DNA of 64,000 nucleotides, taken from contig MNCI01003364.1 in NCBI GenBank assembly GCA_015680685.1, forward strand, positions 24,282 to 88,281, written 5' to 3'. The position numbers were made by a program, and so were the translations under genes. This stretch comes from Gnetum montanum. Taxonomy: Eukaryota; Streptophyta; Gnetopsida; Gnetales; Gnetaceae. The notes under the pieces are model-generated. The model made no database searches. It was given only the letters and a program-made list of their open reading frames with translations, and was not told where the DNA came from. Below are positions 45,689 to 57,764 of the stretch, piece by piece. Each line of letters starts with the position of its first letter. Within the stretch, counting starts at the first letter, position 1.

Positions 45689-46385
45689 ACTGAATGAAAA
45701 CTCGTCCTGAAGTTCCTTACAAAATATTGGGAAGGTATGGGATTATTGACTTGAATGACACTAATGGTGAATGGGGTGACACGTGAATGGATCATCATTA
45801 CAATACATGATAATTTTAGTGTTGATAACAACAAGAGTGAACACTATACACATTTGACATCTAGCCTTATTTGGCAGTTAAGAGAAGGAAGAGAAAAGAA
45901 GAAAATGTGTTACTGCCGATGCCAATATTGCGCCTTTCATTATCCATCCATAACTGTGCCATCAATCTAGTTCCTTGCATAACTGCTCTAGCACCAGTCC
46001 ATTCTAAGTGTTCCCTCCAGATCCAATCCATTGTTGTATGATTGCCATCTACACACACAACACAATCTTATATTAGCAAGGATAAATGAATCACAATGCA
46101 GTTGATACCTTGCCTCAGTGTAAGGTCCATTGGTTGAGTTGTGATATGGCTAATGTGGATTCTAGAGATATAACAATGGTGACTATCCAAGGTGTAGGGG
46201 TTAAGAGAAAATAAAAAAAATTGGACCAGGACCTCCATGACTAAGAGCGATCCTCCAGTAGTGAGAGAATGGAAAAAGATAAGGAATAAGAAAGATGGAG
46301 AAAAAGAAACAACAAAAACACTGATAAAATGGATGTCAAAGATGGAAATGAAAAAAATAAATGTTGATTGTGGAAATGTTTAACA
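45689..46385. other. 3' non-coding of element B
   Basis: The first 50 bases match A 21466-21530; the remainder is not matched in A. The 2-kb extra ORF of A is missing here. No protein recognised. Confidence 0.6.
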
Positions 46386-47240
46386 GAAAGAAGTTAACTA
46401 ATTCACCAAGTAGGAATGTTAGTGGGTCCTCCCCAAAGTAGGCTCATGCCCTTAATGCCCAGACAATCCCACATTCAAAGAGTCCGTAGGCTCTAGAAAT
46501 GTCATTTGGAAGCAAGAGTTAAAGTCTTAACCACAAGAATTTATCAGAAAGAAAACAATGCATTGACCAAAATATGGACTATTGATACAACCAACAATAA
46601 GGTGGAAAATGGAGAAAGAATGATGGAAAGAAGAGAATGGAATGGAGTCTCAAGAACAAGGTGGTGTACAGCCCCTTGTGTATTAATGGTTAATGTGACT
46701 TAGTAGATCTCATTCCAAATCTAGCCTTAAATAATCCACATCCAGTGACTTCACATTAATACATTTGACCAATCCATTCACTTGAAGTAACCAGAATGCT
46801 TCCATCAAAAAGTCACCACCATTCCGACAAAACGAGAAAGGAGAAAGTAGGAAGTGAGAAAGGGCCTTAGTTAGAGGAAACATGTTTGTTTAGTTCCATA
46901 ACCAGTGCTTGTATCCCAGATGATTATTTTTGTCTAAGGGGTGTGCTTTGAATTCTCATTGTTTCCTTCTTTTTTTTTTTCCGTGAGAACCACACCATGA
47001 AAAGACTTATTATTTTTATTTGCTCAGCTTCCCAATAATGGAGCAACGTTGGAATGGTGAGGAAAACTCAAGAAGAAAACATCCAAGCACTGAAGAGAAT
47101 GGCCAGCACAAATGCATCAAATCCCCTTGAAGTCACACCCTTTTCAATCCTTGAGTCCTTCCTTAGTTTGAGAAATGCCCAGTCACCAATTCGTTGATAG
47201 TTCTAGTATTTAAAGAAAGGGACTGTAAAGTTCCAAGCCA
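46386..47240 (-). repeat. Conserved non-coding spacer (B), shared with A
   Basis: Collinear with A 24481-25289 (same phrases in the same order). In A this spacer follows integrase; in B it follows a 0.4-kb unknown stretch after protease. Confidence 0.75.
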
Positions 47241-47660
47241 AGAGAGACCATAGAAATTCATGGATGCATGGATGATGTGGACTCATTGCCTGTTATATTA
47301 AAAGAACCATACCTTAGTATCAACATTATAACTCAAAGGTAAAAACCAAACATTAGCAATCAATAGAATATAGTTCATACCATCATTAGGAGCACTTATT
47401 AGGTGATGAACCTAACAAAATGAATAAACACACAAATAAAAGAAAAAGTATGAATGATGTTGCAAAACAAAAACAAGAAAAGTTAAAGAAATTTCTAAAA
47501 CAACAACTTAAAAAGGAATTGAGGGCCTCGATTGATTAGCATAGGTGGCCATCTCCCCCATGACTGAGTTGGAAGGGGGAGATTCGAAATAATGAGCAAG
47601 GTCGTCCTTTCTTCGATGTGAAATGTGCATTGACCGTTCTAGATTCATTGTAAAGTTTTG
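47241..47660. other. Junction replacing pol in element B
   Basis: About 420 bases with no counterpart seen in A and no protein; contains an A-rich part (47400-47520). This is where RT, RNase H and integrase (about 2.8 kb in A) are missing. Confidence 0.6.
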
Positions 47661-48360
47661 TCTATTGCACATTGACTAGTAATCTCTTATCAGAGTACTT
47701 GTTTGAATTTTTTAGGAATTTCCAACTTCCCTCTATTAATGTTTTCAGGTTAAGGTTTGGAATTTGGCGACACTCTTGCTCTAGTGCATCTATGCTTTTG
47801 ACGTGAGCACGAGTTGTTCCCTCAATTAGTTCCATGCACGTTGGTGAGTTGCTCTCTTGATTAGCTATCAACCACTAGGTGTCTTCTTGTTGTGCAGTTG
47901 CTACATACAGGCACTTTTGTATGTTACTTTCTTGGGCACACCGGTTGCATGCAGCCAATGCTGAACATTCTTGTATGCAATCACACCCTGTATCACTATA
48001 TGTGATGCATGGAACTTTCTTCTTCTCGATCTTCCCAAAAGTGTTTTCCTTAGATATTTCTAAGGAAAGATCATGGATTCCTAGGCATGCATTTATGATA
48101 CTTAGCCATGCCCTTTCTATTATTATTGGGAAGTCCCCTTTATCATTGTTTACTTGTATCACTAGGAAATCAATTGGGTATGACCACCCACACACAGTGG
48201 TATCAATGTCCTCCACCTATCCCAAAGGAACAATGATGGATTGGTCAACCAGCTCTAGGTGAATATTGCTCTTCTTTAATGGAGGCAAGTTTTAGGCTTT
48301 ATACATCTCTTGTGATATTAAGTTGACTCCGAAACCTGAGTCCAGAAGAGCTTTACATGG
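47661..48360 (-). pseudogene. Element B protease and linker
   Basis: The active site VKALLDSGFGVNLISQEMYKA keeps the catalytic DSG (complement at 48334-48342). Next come SIIVPLG, the flap-side TTVCGWSYPIDFLVIQV, FPIIIERAWLSIINA (in place of the usual ILGRPWL) and CLGIHDLSLEI, then a Cys-rich stretch. The linker ends with SNSPTCMELIEGTTRAHV and DALEQECRQIPNL (47871-47662), matching the start of the RT linker in A. After that the homology to A stops. Two long open segments remain (113 and 69 codons). Confidence 0.82.
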
Positions 48361-51001
48361 TTCATTCCTAGCAACTTAGAGATAGATTAAAGGGCTTCCG
48401 AGGTTAGAGAAGTTCCTGGAAAGGTGGCCCTTCTTAATCTAGTTAGTAACGGCATGTGTTAACATAACTATATGCGTTGAGCTTTTTTTTTTGATTGGAA
48501 GGGAGCTCTGAAGCCTTATTTGATGGAGAAGCATTCAGACGCTCAACCACTTCTGGTTGTGAGAGCTTGGTTGGACTGTTGGTTCTAAAGAAATGTCTTT
48601 TCTTCATATGATTTTCAGAACTAGTATCAGGTTGAAGGTTTATAGCTCTCGTAGCATTGCATTACTACAGTTCAGTGGGGAGTTCCCCTTGCATTGCTGG
48701 AGCGGGTGGTAATGGAGCTATTAGTGTGAGAGTTGCAGATGGGTTTGGAGGATGCTATGTCTATGGGTTATCTCTCCTAGGAGAAGGAGTACTATAATAC
48801 TCTCGAGCTTGGTAGTGACATTGTGATGTCACGTGACCAACAGAGTCACGTGGAGAGATTGGCTGCTGCATGTAGTAGCCACATAGATCCGGTTGCTAGT
48901 AAGGATATTGTTGCCTTGGTGGTGGCATCCCCCATGACTGTGGATATTTCCACTGCTGGTGTTGCTCAATAGGTTGTGGCAGAGTTCCACTTGGATAATA
49001 CGTTAAAGGTTGGTGGAACTGCCTTGGGTTAGCTTGGGGATAAGGTAACTATTGAGGTGCTTGCCGTTTCTTAAGTCGTGGGTTGAGTGCATACACCCTA
49101 GACTCTTGTAGATGTGAGATTACTGGGCAACATCCCTTAGGATGGTCGTATTGGCATATCTCACATCCACCATCATTTTCTGTATCAGAATCCACAACCT
49201 CTTTAGTGATGGGTATTTTATCCTTACCTTTTTTACATCCATGGTCCATGTCCCTCTTTTTTTTTTCATAGTTACTACCTCACTCCTTAGACTCCTCTAC
49301 GATTTTAAGGACAATTTCGAACCTATTATTTAAGGAGTCCCACATTTGGTCTACCTTTGCTGATACTTTTGTTGTTAATTTTTGGAGTAGCAAGGTTTTC
49401 TTATTCAGCATCTCTTTGAGTGGTGACTCTTCCTCCTCCTGATAGAATCTCACTCCCCTTTTTCAAAGGGAAGGATCACAGTTGTACTCCTCCATATTTT
49501 CTCTCTTACGTAGCTCTCCTTATTCCTTGGCTACTTGCTCCAACAATCTATGGACCTGATGAGACCTAAGCTTTGATAATCTCCCTTGGGCATATGTTCC
49601 AAGGGTTCTCCTGGTTTCATGCCTCATTCCATCTATGAGATGGCGTAGTTGATCCCGCTACGCATAACTGTGGCTCAGGCAATGATGTAATAGTGCATAA
49701 TAACAATCCATGGTAGCATCCAAGGGTTTATGATTCCCTTGCTTCCATCCTTTGATTTTCTTTCATAGGTTGAACATCGGGGAGTACGTTTGATACTCAT
49801 CATTAAATAGTTCTAGTATCGTACTCCACCTCCAAATGGATTCCAGTTCTAAGGAGCGATACTAGCTTTCAGCTTCTTTTAATAGTATCCTTGGGAACAA
49901 ATTTAGTTTTTTCCATTCATTCTTGATGTTCTAAAAGGCACATGCATCGTGAAATGCTTGTAAGTGATTTTGAGCATCAACGTTGTATCCCCCCTCAAAC
50001 CGTGGGATATTGTTCATGTCTAACCTCTTGATCCTGCTATCTTTTTGGTGCCTTGTGGGAACTCTTATGGCCTTTGTGATATCTAACATGCTTCAGGTTG
50101 TGAGTAGGGGTTCTTCATGGTCATTTCATTCATAGCATTTGTGATGTCTAGATGGTTCCCTACTCTTCCTTCTTCTATTCTATGATTACCTAGAGTGCCC
50201 ACGTCCTCGTTCTCCACTCTCTCATCGAGGTTTCTCACTTTGTTTCCCTTTATCCTCATGGTTAGGTTTCTTGTGACTACGTCCTAACACTAAAGGAGAG
50301 GGTGAATGTGATGAAGAAGAAGAAGAAGAAGAAGAACCATAGCCATGATGATGTTTTATACCTTCTCTTCAGTGGTCTCAGCCTCAATCATGATTATGAT
50401 CATAATGCTCGTCCTTATCATGTGTTTGTGTTCCCTTGTTGAATAGCTGGTGTTCATGGGGATTAGAACTAGGGTTGTGAACCATGGAGTAGAGGTTCTA
50501 ATACACCTCCTCTTGACCATCGTTAGGAGGGGGAACATCAATTGGTGGGGAACCTGTTTAAGCTGGTTCACCATTCCCAATTTCACTTAAAATGTGTAGA
50601 GGATTATGGGGCCATTTACCCTTCAAGGATATATGATATCTCTCCTATTGCAAGTCCCTTTAACATTGCGCTTCTATGGGATGGTATTCCCTTGTGTCGT
50701 GGTGGCATGCAATGTACTCTACATATAACTGTGACATGCCTATTCGTGCAAGAGCATGAAGGAGCATGTTGGGGACTGCTCGGTCTGGAGGCAACACTAT
50801 GTTACCCTCCAAGTATCTCCAACACAGTTGTTCATCTTAATGGAGAATAAAGGTAAAGTTAGGTATATACTCATTATGATGAGTATATACTACTCGAAAC
50901 TGTTGAGGAATTGGCAGAGCTTGGTTACTTGTGTTATGACGCTAACTGTCTCTTGTGTTAGTCCTAGGTGGTGAAGTGATTTTGTGCAAAGAAGAAGACA
51001 T
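48361..51001 (-). pseudogene. Element B gag
   Basis: ATG at 51001 (MSSSLHKITSPPRTN), then FRVVYTHHNEYIPNFTFILH and RYLEGNIVLPPDRAVPNMLL (about 50800). The core is at 49700-50060: IPRFEGGYNVDAQNHLQAF, SWYRSLELESIW and LRHLIDGMRHETRRTLG, typical of the retrotransposon gag domain. A Cys/His stretch GGCEICQYDHPKGCCPV (49.1-49.2 kb) may bind RNA. A Pro/Gln/Tyr-rich tail (48.75-49.05 kb) follows. An (Asp/Glu/Ser)-rich run is coded by the GAA-repeat at 50316-50335 on the other strand. About twenty-five stops. Organisation equals that of A. Confidence 0.85.
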
Positions 51002-51129
51002 TTTTGTCTTGTTCAGTGTGCTATTTACCATTTTCTTATCTTTGCTTTTGATCAACCCTAAGGGTTTGGTTTAGCATCCCAATGATATGAATGATCTCCT
51101 ATGTTCTACGTAGCACACAAACAACTAAG

Positions 51130-51147
51130 TCTCTGGCAACGGTGTTA
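51130..51147 (-). other. Primer binding site of element B
   Basis: TAACACCGTTGCCAGAGA, one base inside the 5' LTR. Differs from the tRNA-Asp complement TGGCGCCGTTGCCGGGGA at five positions, all G-to-A. Confidence 0.8.
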
Positions 51148-51148
51148 A

Positions 51149-51958
51149 TGATGAGTGGAAAGGTACCCCTACACTCAACCATATGAATACAAGCATCTCA
51201 CGCGTGATCCGGTTGAACTCCAAGGACTAAGTGCTTACGTGCCTTAATGGAACACCTAAGTTTAATCAATCGCTGTCTTCCCAAACTTACTTGTGTTGTC
51301 ACAGTTGTATGGTTAAGTAAGCTTGAGGTGTATGATTTTTAAATCTTTTATCTTTTTAATGTCTTATGCTAATAGGGGAAGGTCAAGAGAACTAAGTGAC
51401 TAAATTTTATTAACTATTCACTAACTAAGTTCTAATTTTCCTAACACTAGTATCTGTTCCCACTTTCCACACACATCTTGAACTAGTGTAATGCCGTTGG
51501 GATTACCAAATGCTAATCGTTATTGGGTTACCAAGAACTACACACATGCTCGAAGTGGTTGTACTGAGTGTACTTAACTAGGAGAGTCAAGGGTTGAGAG
51601 AGATTAATTACTAGGAAAGCATTTAAAAATTCAACAATAATTAATTACTATTTAGCTTAGTCCATATGCTGCAAGTTTTATCAGAAAGTTTGTCTTTATT
51701 ACCATACAAAAATGTGTGCTCAGGTATAATTTGCATGAATAAAGATCCATTCACTTTAAGAATCCTACTACAGGCACATGGAAATTATTATAACTCTGGA
51801 ATGGTAAAACTGCAAGGTTTTAGCTAAGGGTCTAAGTCTAAGTTCCTAGAATAGGGAAAGCTACCTCTTATTTATAGAAAATGAGATGGGATGTGATATT
51901 GCGGGGCAGATGCGATATCGCAGATGCAATATCGTGTACGCGATATTGGGGCTCATCA
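51149..51958 (-). repeat. 5' LTR of element B
   Basis: 810 bp, uninterrupted copy. - strand TATA box CTATAAATAAG at about 51866-51876. Between it and the LTR start are GATATCG repeats including the 12-bp perfect palindrome TGCGATATCGCA (51911-51922). Confidence 0.93.
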
Positions 51959-54120
51959 CCCCCATAATCATCATAATAATTCATTTTTAAAGTTCCCATA
52001 GCCTTCTAGATGGTATTTCCAATTAAGATCCATCATATAAGCATTAATTTTGGCACTTTCGATGGTTTAGAAAACATAAAAATAAAAGTGACACCCAGGT
52101 AACAATAGGTGATGATAACACCAATGTGAACATCACCTGCTAGTGCCACCACTACAAGATAATATATAAAGTTATCTTCTAGCATTAATTCTACCTCTAT
52201 TGATCCATTGATAACTAGTCTATATAAGTCTTGAAATGATAGGCATCAATTTTATCAATTTTGACAGCTTTGAAAGACATGAGACAACATATTTTATCTA
52301 ATTATTGCTAAGTGATGCTAATGCCAATGTTAGAATTATCTACCAACATCATCTTTGCAATAAACATCAAATACTTTCCTCTTAATGGTACTTTTAGTTT
52401 AATATTTGATGTATTCTAGTAATCTTAACATGCTAGTTTATGTCCATATGTAGTTACACTATTAAGTACTTTGTCATAAACCATCATAATACAATATATT
52501 CTATGATGTTTTATAATCTGTGTTAAGTTAGTTATGTTTAATTAAGAATTTTAACTAATAATAACTATTCGTTATATCTATTCATTCCTTAAACATGACC
52601 CTTTCATTACAACTTTATACGTAATGATCTTAGTTTCAAAACCATGAAGAATAAAATAGTGTGCAATATGAAGCATAACACAGTATATTATAATAGAGTT
52701 ACTTGGTTATATTATTTTTCTTGATTTCATATTAGTTTAAATTCTTGTATCTGATATGTATAAAACTATGAATTTAGTCTATCCACATAGTTTACAATTA
52801 TCTTATTTTCAATAGTCATCAAACTATTGTTAATATCTTAGACTTGATGATCTAAATATTGTAAAACTTTGGTGGTTTAAAAAACATAAAAATCACAAGT
52901 GTTACCTAGGTAACACTAAGTGGCACTAACATCAATGTCATCATCATCTCTAAGTATCAACACTACATCATCACAAATAAACTTTTTTCTTGGAAATAAT
53001 TCCATTAATCCTCTAGCAACTAGTCTATATTAGTCTTGAAATGATAGGCATTAGTTTTGGTAATTTTGGTAGCTTTGGAATAAATGAGATAACATATTTA
53101 ATCTAATTATTCTTAGCTAATGCTAATGCTGGTATCAACATCACCTACCAATGTCATTCTTATAATAGTCATTAAAAACTAACCTTTTGACCATAGTTTA
53201 GACTCTAAAAAATCCCTAGTAGTTGGCTCACATTATTCCTAACGCATTGAACATTAGTTTCTTCATGTTTAGAGGTTCTTTTAGAGGTTAAAACTACACA
53301 CTATCTTTAAGTGACACTATGTGATGCTGATGCTAATGTCAAAGTCATACAATGAGCATCACTTGTAGGGGAAAACACCAAACTTAACTTATGGTAGTAT
53401 TTTTTAATCTTGTATGATCTTCTGACATCCATTTGACATCATCACGACATGTTTAACATTAGTTTAGGAGTCAACAATAGTTCTTGAAATCTTGGAATCT
53501 CAATTTAAAATATAGTGCATGTGCTTGTGCTATTGTATGTAATGTTAATATTATCACCATCAATATTGCATTATCACCATGTATTACAAATTTTAAGTCA
53601 ACTATACTTAACTTTGAATGAATTTTAAAGATCATGTACCTACATCAACTACATCACCTACATACTACATGGTTATTCTAGTACTATTTGTAGTCCTTGA
53701 TCATAATCCTAATACCTACGTCATTGGTAGCACATGTGGGCATAGTAACACTAGCATTAGTATCACATGGAATAGTACAATCATCACCAACACTAGTGTC
53801 AACATCAGCTGCTCTAGTACTAGTATCACTTGTAGGATAGTTCATAGAAAGGACCATGTTTAGATCTTGAAATAACTTTAAATAATATAAATAAATCCCC
53901 CATGCATATCTACATTGACAAAAGATCAAGTTTCAGCAATCAAAACTATTATTTACTTAAAAATTAAGCCTATGTTATCATGTTTATTCTATAGTTTATG
54001 CTCCACATCATTATAGAATTTGGCCCTTCCTACAAGGTAAACTTTATCTATTTATTTAATTAAGAATTTTCATTCACTAGGAAGAAAAATTAAAATATTT
54101 CTCACATATCAAATTCTTGT
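51959..54120. other. Gene-free old repeat DNA
   Basis: No protein recognised. Contains a direct duplication (separate entry) and many phrases of the type GTGATGCTAATGCCAATGT, also near 53320 and 53740-53830. The + strand frame 53618-53863 is a Thr/Ser-rich chance frame from such repeats. Confidence 0.6.
52056..53190. repeat. Imperfect direct duplication, about 810-bp offset
   Basis: 52056-52380 matches 52866-53190. Shared order: TGGTTTAAAAAACATAAAAA (variants), ACCTAGGTAACA, AACTAGTCTATAT, TCTTGAAATGATAGGCAT, AACATATTTTATCTAATTATT and GCTAATGCCAATGT. It may be a tandemly repeated satellite-like unit or LTR pieces. Confidence 0.7.
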
Positions 54121-54914
54121 TGTAACACCCCATCCTACTACACCTAGATAGGGTAGGATGATTCCTAGAATCACTAGTAATAAAGCAACAGAAGCATGAT
54201 AAAGTAAAAGCTAAGGATGTATAAAGATATATTAAGAATAAGTCACTTAATATATATATTAGGGAAGGTCAAAATACACCAAAAATTTGCACTATTTTCA
54301 TAAGATACAAAAACACATAAACATCATCATCACATATATAAGAGTACATAGAGTTTCATACAATATAAATAGTCCATACCACTATACATGAAAATATACA
54401 TTAACTAATCCTTGAATATTTTTCCCTCCTTTACTTTCTCTCTCAGTTCTCATCTATGATCCTATTACCTCCAACTATAACTAAATAAACTCAGTATAAA
54501 AATGAGTGCGATGTCTTTACACTTCCCCTACTAGATGGTTAAAAAGTGATGTACTAGAGGAGAGGAGTGGGGTACAAGGCAACTTGTATGAACTATTAGT
54601 CTTATGCATGCTTAAAGAAATACATGTACATACACAATATCACACATAACACTAGCATAATCATTATTAAAGAGAATAGATGGCTATCATACAATCATAA
54701 ATAAAACCACTATCCCACATAATCTATCATATATCCATTACATCACATCACATGCATTTTTCATTATCATGCTCATGCCATCATACCTATTCTATACCAT
54801 TAAACAACCCATTACCCACTCAATCATAATCCAATCATAATATATATTATCATTGCTATGTCTTCCAACCTGATACTATCATACACATAGCCCATGTAGT
54901 TGCTAGCATATCCA
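54121..54914 (+). repeat. Probable LTR beginning TGTAACACCC, first part
   Basis: TGTAACACCCCATCC is a typical start of plant chromovirus (Tekay/Del-type) LTRs. The sequence runs to the E3 insertion at 54914 and resumes at 63770, where a + strand TATA box follows. No polypurine tract precedes it, so it could be a 5' or solo LTR. No second copy is in the window. Confidence 0.4.
54910..54914. other. Target site duplication of E3 (ATCCA, left)
   Basis: ATCCA before the TG at 54915 equals ATCCA at 63770-63774 after the CA at 63769. Confidence 0.93.
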
Positions 54915-55740
54915 TGTGACATTCAAAAATGTTAGTGGCTAGAACACCAAGAGGTCCATGGGCATACAACCTAACCCTGAATTCGTGCTAGGGCTATGCT
55001 AGAGAAAACAAAAATGGGGTGCCTTGAACAGTCTTTTCAATTAGATAGGGACTTACGTGGTGTTAAAATGACCATGTTTAAGAAGATTTTATACTACGTT
55101 ACATGTGGGTATCGGTTCCAGGCAAGCTAGAGCGTAGTAGGGTGTCCCAGCTTGAGAACTATCATGTGAACGTGCAAATATGTATGAAAAGTGAGAAAAT
55201 ACAAGCATTACACTAAATGCCAAAGAGAAATGCTTGAGAAATGTAATAGAATTTGAGAATAGTAGTGCAATGCCCCAAAAGAAGGAGCATAGCTAATTCA
55301 CAAAGGTATACACAATGTATAATAGATGTAGTGGATCACAGTCATATTCTCAGTGGTGTCAGGCTGTGAAGTCTAGTGCTCACTGTGTTGGACTATGCCT
55401 ACGGAGCTGGTAGCCATGGTATACCATGTGATGTTCTATGAGGTTGCAATGAAGCTATAGTGTACCACATAGTGTAGTCGTGCCTCTCTATTGGTGTGGT
55501 GTGCTCTAGTAATTGTTCATCCATGGAGCTAAGTACCAAGATGCCAAAGTGCCAAATGCCAAAATAGAAGTGCCAACTGCCTTACTGGTCAAGAATGGAA
55601 GCCTCTTCCTTCCCCTCTCTTCCTGGTTTTCCCCACCTTCCTTTGAAACATTAGGGTGCATGGGTACTTATAGGGCTAGGGTTTGTCCAAAATGCAGATT
55701 AGGTGCCACATGGCAGTGTGGTGGTTAGGACTATAGGATG

Positions 55741-56135
55741 CTATCTTCTAGGCTTATTCCATGTTACACGCATGACATGAGATGCTGTCTGCTAGGCTTG
55801 TCCCATGTTACGTGTAGGGCACAAGACGTTGGCTACTAGGCTTGTCCCATGTTATGCATAGGACACAAGATGCTAGCTGCTGGGCTTGTCCTATGTTATG
55901 CGTAGGACACAGGACGCTGGCTGCTGAGCTTATCCCATGTTACACATAGGACATGGGATGATGGCTGCTGGGCTTGTCCTATGTTACGTGCAGGACACAA
56001 AATGCTAGCTACTGGGCTTATCTCGTGTTATGTGCCAGACATGGAACCCTGTCTGCTGGGCAAGTTCCATGTTACAGATAGGACACGAGATGTTGTCTAC
56101 TATGCTTGTCCTATGTTACGCATAGGACACATAAC
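55741..56135. repeat. 44-bp tandem array in E3 3' LTR
   Basis: About nine copies of CTGGCTGCTGGGCTTGTCC followed by TATGTTACGCATAGGACACA and similar. The other LTR has about eight copies, one truncated (63146-63490). Confidence 0.9.
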
Positions 56136-56139
56136 ACTG

Positions 56140-56420
56140 GCTAGGTGTGTTACACTGTGCTACATTGCACAACTTAACATGTGACTACACTATGCTACAT
56201 TGCATAGTGTGACAAGGTGCTAAGCTACGCTACGCTACATAGTGTGATAGGATGCTACACTGCACTACATTGCATAGCGTGATAGGATGCTACACTATGC
56301 TACACTACACAGTGTGACAAGGTGCTACATTATGCTACGTTACGTAGCGTTACATGGTGCTATGCTATGCTATGCTACACAACATGACATGGTGCTACGC
56401 TATGCTACACTACACAACTT
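56140..56420. repeat. CTACGCTA-rich tandem array in E3 3' LTR
   Basis: About seven copies of a ~38-40-bp unit such as GGTGCTACACTATGCTACA followed by CAGTGTGACA. Only about two copies are in the other LTR (63495-63600), explaining most of the length difference. Confidence 0.85.
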
Positions 56421-56598
56421 GACATGTGAATCTACAGAAAGTGCCATCATTCTAACACTTAGAAAAATTTTGCAAATCTAGTAGTTGAAGCTTATACTAC
56501 ACTCAACACTTGGAAAAATATGGGCAAAGTGCCACCATTTTGACACTTAGCCAAATTTGTAGTTGAGATTTCGAGACCCAAAATTTTGTGGTGTTCCA

Positions 56599-56612
56599 AT
56601 GGCCCCTCTTTG
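56599..56612 (-). other. Polypurine tract of E3
   Basis: AAAGAGGGGCCAT on the - strand directly before the 3' LTR start TGGAACACC. Confidence 0.87.
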
Positions 56613-57764
56613 TTGATGTCTAGAGGAGTGGCCTGGGGGATGTTGACAAAGAACTACAAAACACCATAGCAGACATGTGACCAACATTACTCATTGGTAC
56701 AAGATCAGATGTCATTTTACCATGCTTAAGAGTGCTATGGAAATAAGGTTATGCTGAGGGACAAGGAGTATAGGCAATGCTAGGGAGATGAAATTTAAAT
56801 GGTGGAAATGAAATGCAAACAGTGGATCATGATGTAAGATGCAAATTTAGCACAACTAACAGTGACCATGGCATGAAGTGGTTTGCCCCTAAAATGTTGG
56901 CCTATTGTCAGAGTGCTTATGAAAGCATCAAAGTCAATCTAAGGTTTGGCCAATTGCAAAGTTGTAGCATTGTCAATTTTCTTGGGGATATGCTTTTTTT
57001 TATGTGTTGTGAGGTGAGCCTTCTTTGGTTTTGGCTTAGTACTGAATGTTAGCTACAAGTTGGCCATCAAGAATATGGGCTTTTTTTTGATGCATCCACA
57101 TCACATCTATAGGATAGATGTTTCCTCCCAAGGATGATTCATGTTTCATTCGCTTAGGCTTTGACCATGCAATAGAGGCTCCCAACAAGATGAGTTGTGT
57201 TACATTGACCATGGGTTCTATAGTTGATGTGAAGAGAATGTCATATGCATCATAGTGTGTATGCATTCGAGGGATGTGTAATCATGAGTATGTGAGGGAT
57301 GAGAGGATTTTGGGATGAAGGAGTGGATGTGCATAGGCTATAATAGGGATGAGGGGGATGTGCACTCTTGAGTGGCTTAACTAGTCCAATCATGCACATC
57401 GGAACAATGTGGTAACTTGCTGCTACAATGATATGCAACTCTCCATGACCACCTTTAAGGCTTCATCCTACAAATATAACTCTGAGAAGGTAAGAAAAGC
57501 GCACAACATGAAATGCAAGTGTAAATGCCTGATGTGAAGATGCTACAAGTGCTAAATGTGAAGATGCTATAAATGTGTCAAATGCTATGCCAATTATAAG
57601 TGCTCAAGAAGCTAATGAAAGTGCTAGGGCAATGATGTTGTCAGTCCTCTAAAGGCTACCCTAATGGCAAGTGCTCCCAAAGATTAGTAGGATGGTGGGA
57701 GGTGATGATGTTGTGAGTTCCCCCAAGGGTTTCACCAATGGCAAGTGCTCAAATAGATTAGTAA
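56613..57764. other. 3' non-coding of E3
   Basis: Shares blocks with E1 4778-5890 and has no recognised protein. A and G-rich short repeats AGTGCTAAATGTGAAGATGC occur at 57530-57600. Open frames at 56813-57052 and 57036-57438 have no motif. Confidence 0.6.

Larger units (their letters stand above)
41368..51958 (-). mobile_element. Athila-family element B, gag-protease only
   Basis: LTRs TGATGAGTGG...GGCTCATCA at 51149-51958 (5') and 41368-42069 plus 45570-45678 (3', split by a 3.5-kb insertion). On the - strand: primer site, gag, protease, part of the protease-RT linker, unknown 0.4 kb, conserved spacer, short 3' region, polypurine tract. RT, RNase H, integrase and the extra ORF of element A are absent, leaving about 5.5 kb inside the LTRs. 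Flanks TTCCC and CCCCC do not give a clear target duplication. Protease retains DSG, so B is better preserved than A where they overlap. Confidence 0.88.
54915..56598 (-). repeat. 3' LTR of E3
   Basis: 1684 bp, starts TGTGACATTCAAAAA, ends GTGGTGTTCCA. - strand TATA box (CCCTATAAGTACCC) at 55663-55675. Longer than the 5' LTR because of two tandem arrays. The + strand open frames at 55981-56481 come from these arrays and are not genes. Confidence 0.94.

Noticed and set aside
47879-48262. 127-codon + strand frame
   Set aside because: Antisense shadow of element B protease, which has DSG and flap motifs on the - strand.
54915-56420. CRISPR-like regular repeats
   Set aside because: Units are contiguous imperfect tandem repeats without spacers, inside a plant LTR.
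55981-56481. + strand open frames in the E3 3' LTR
   Set aside because: They arise from 44-bp and ~39-bp tandem units; the peptide is a repeat of the same words and the region is an LTR.
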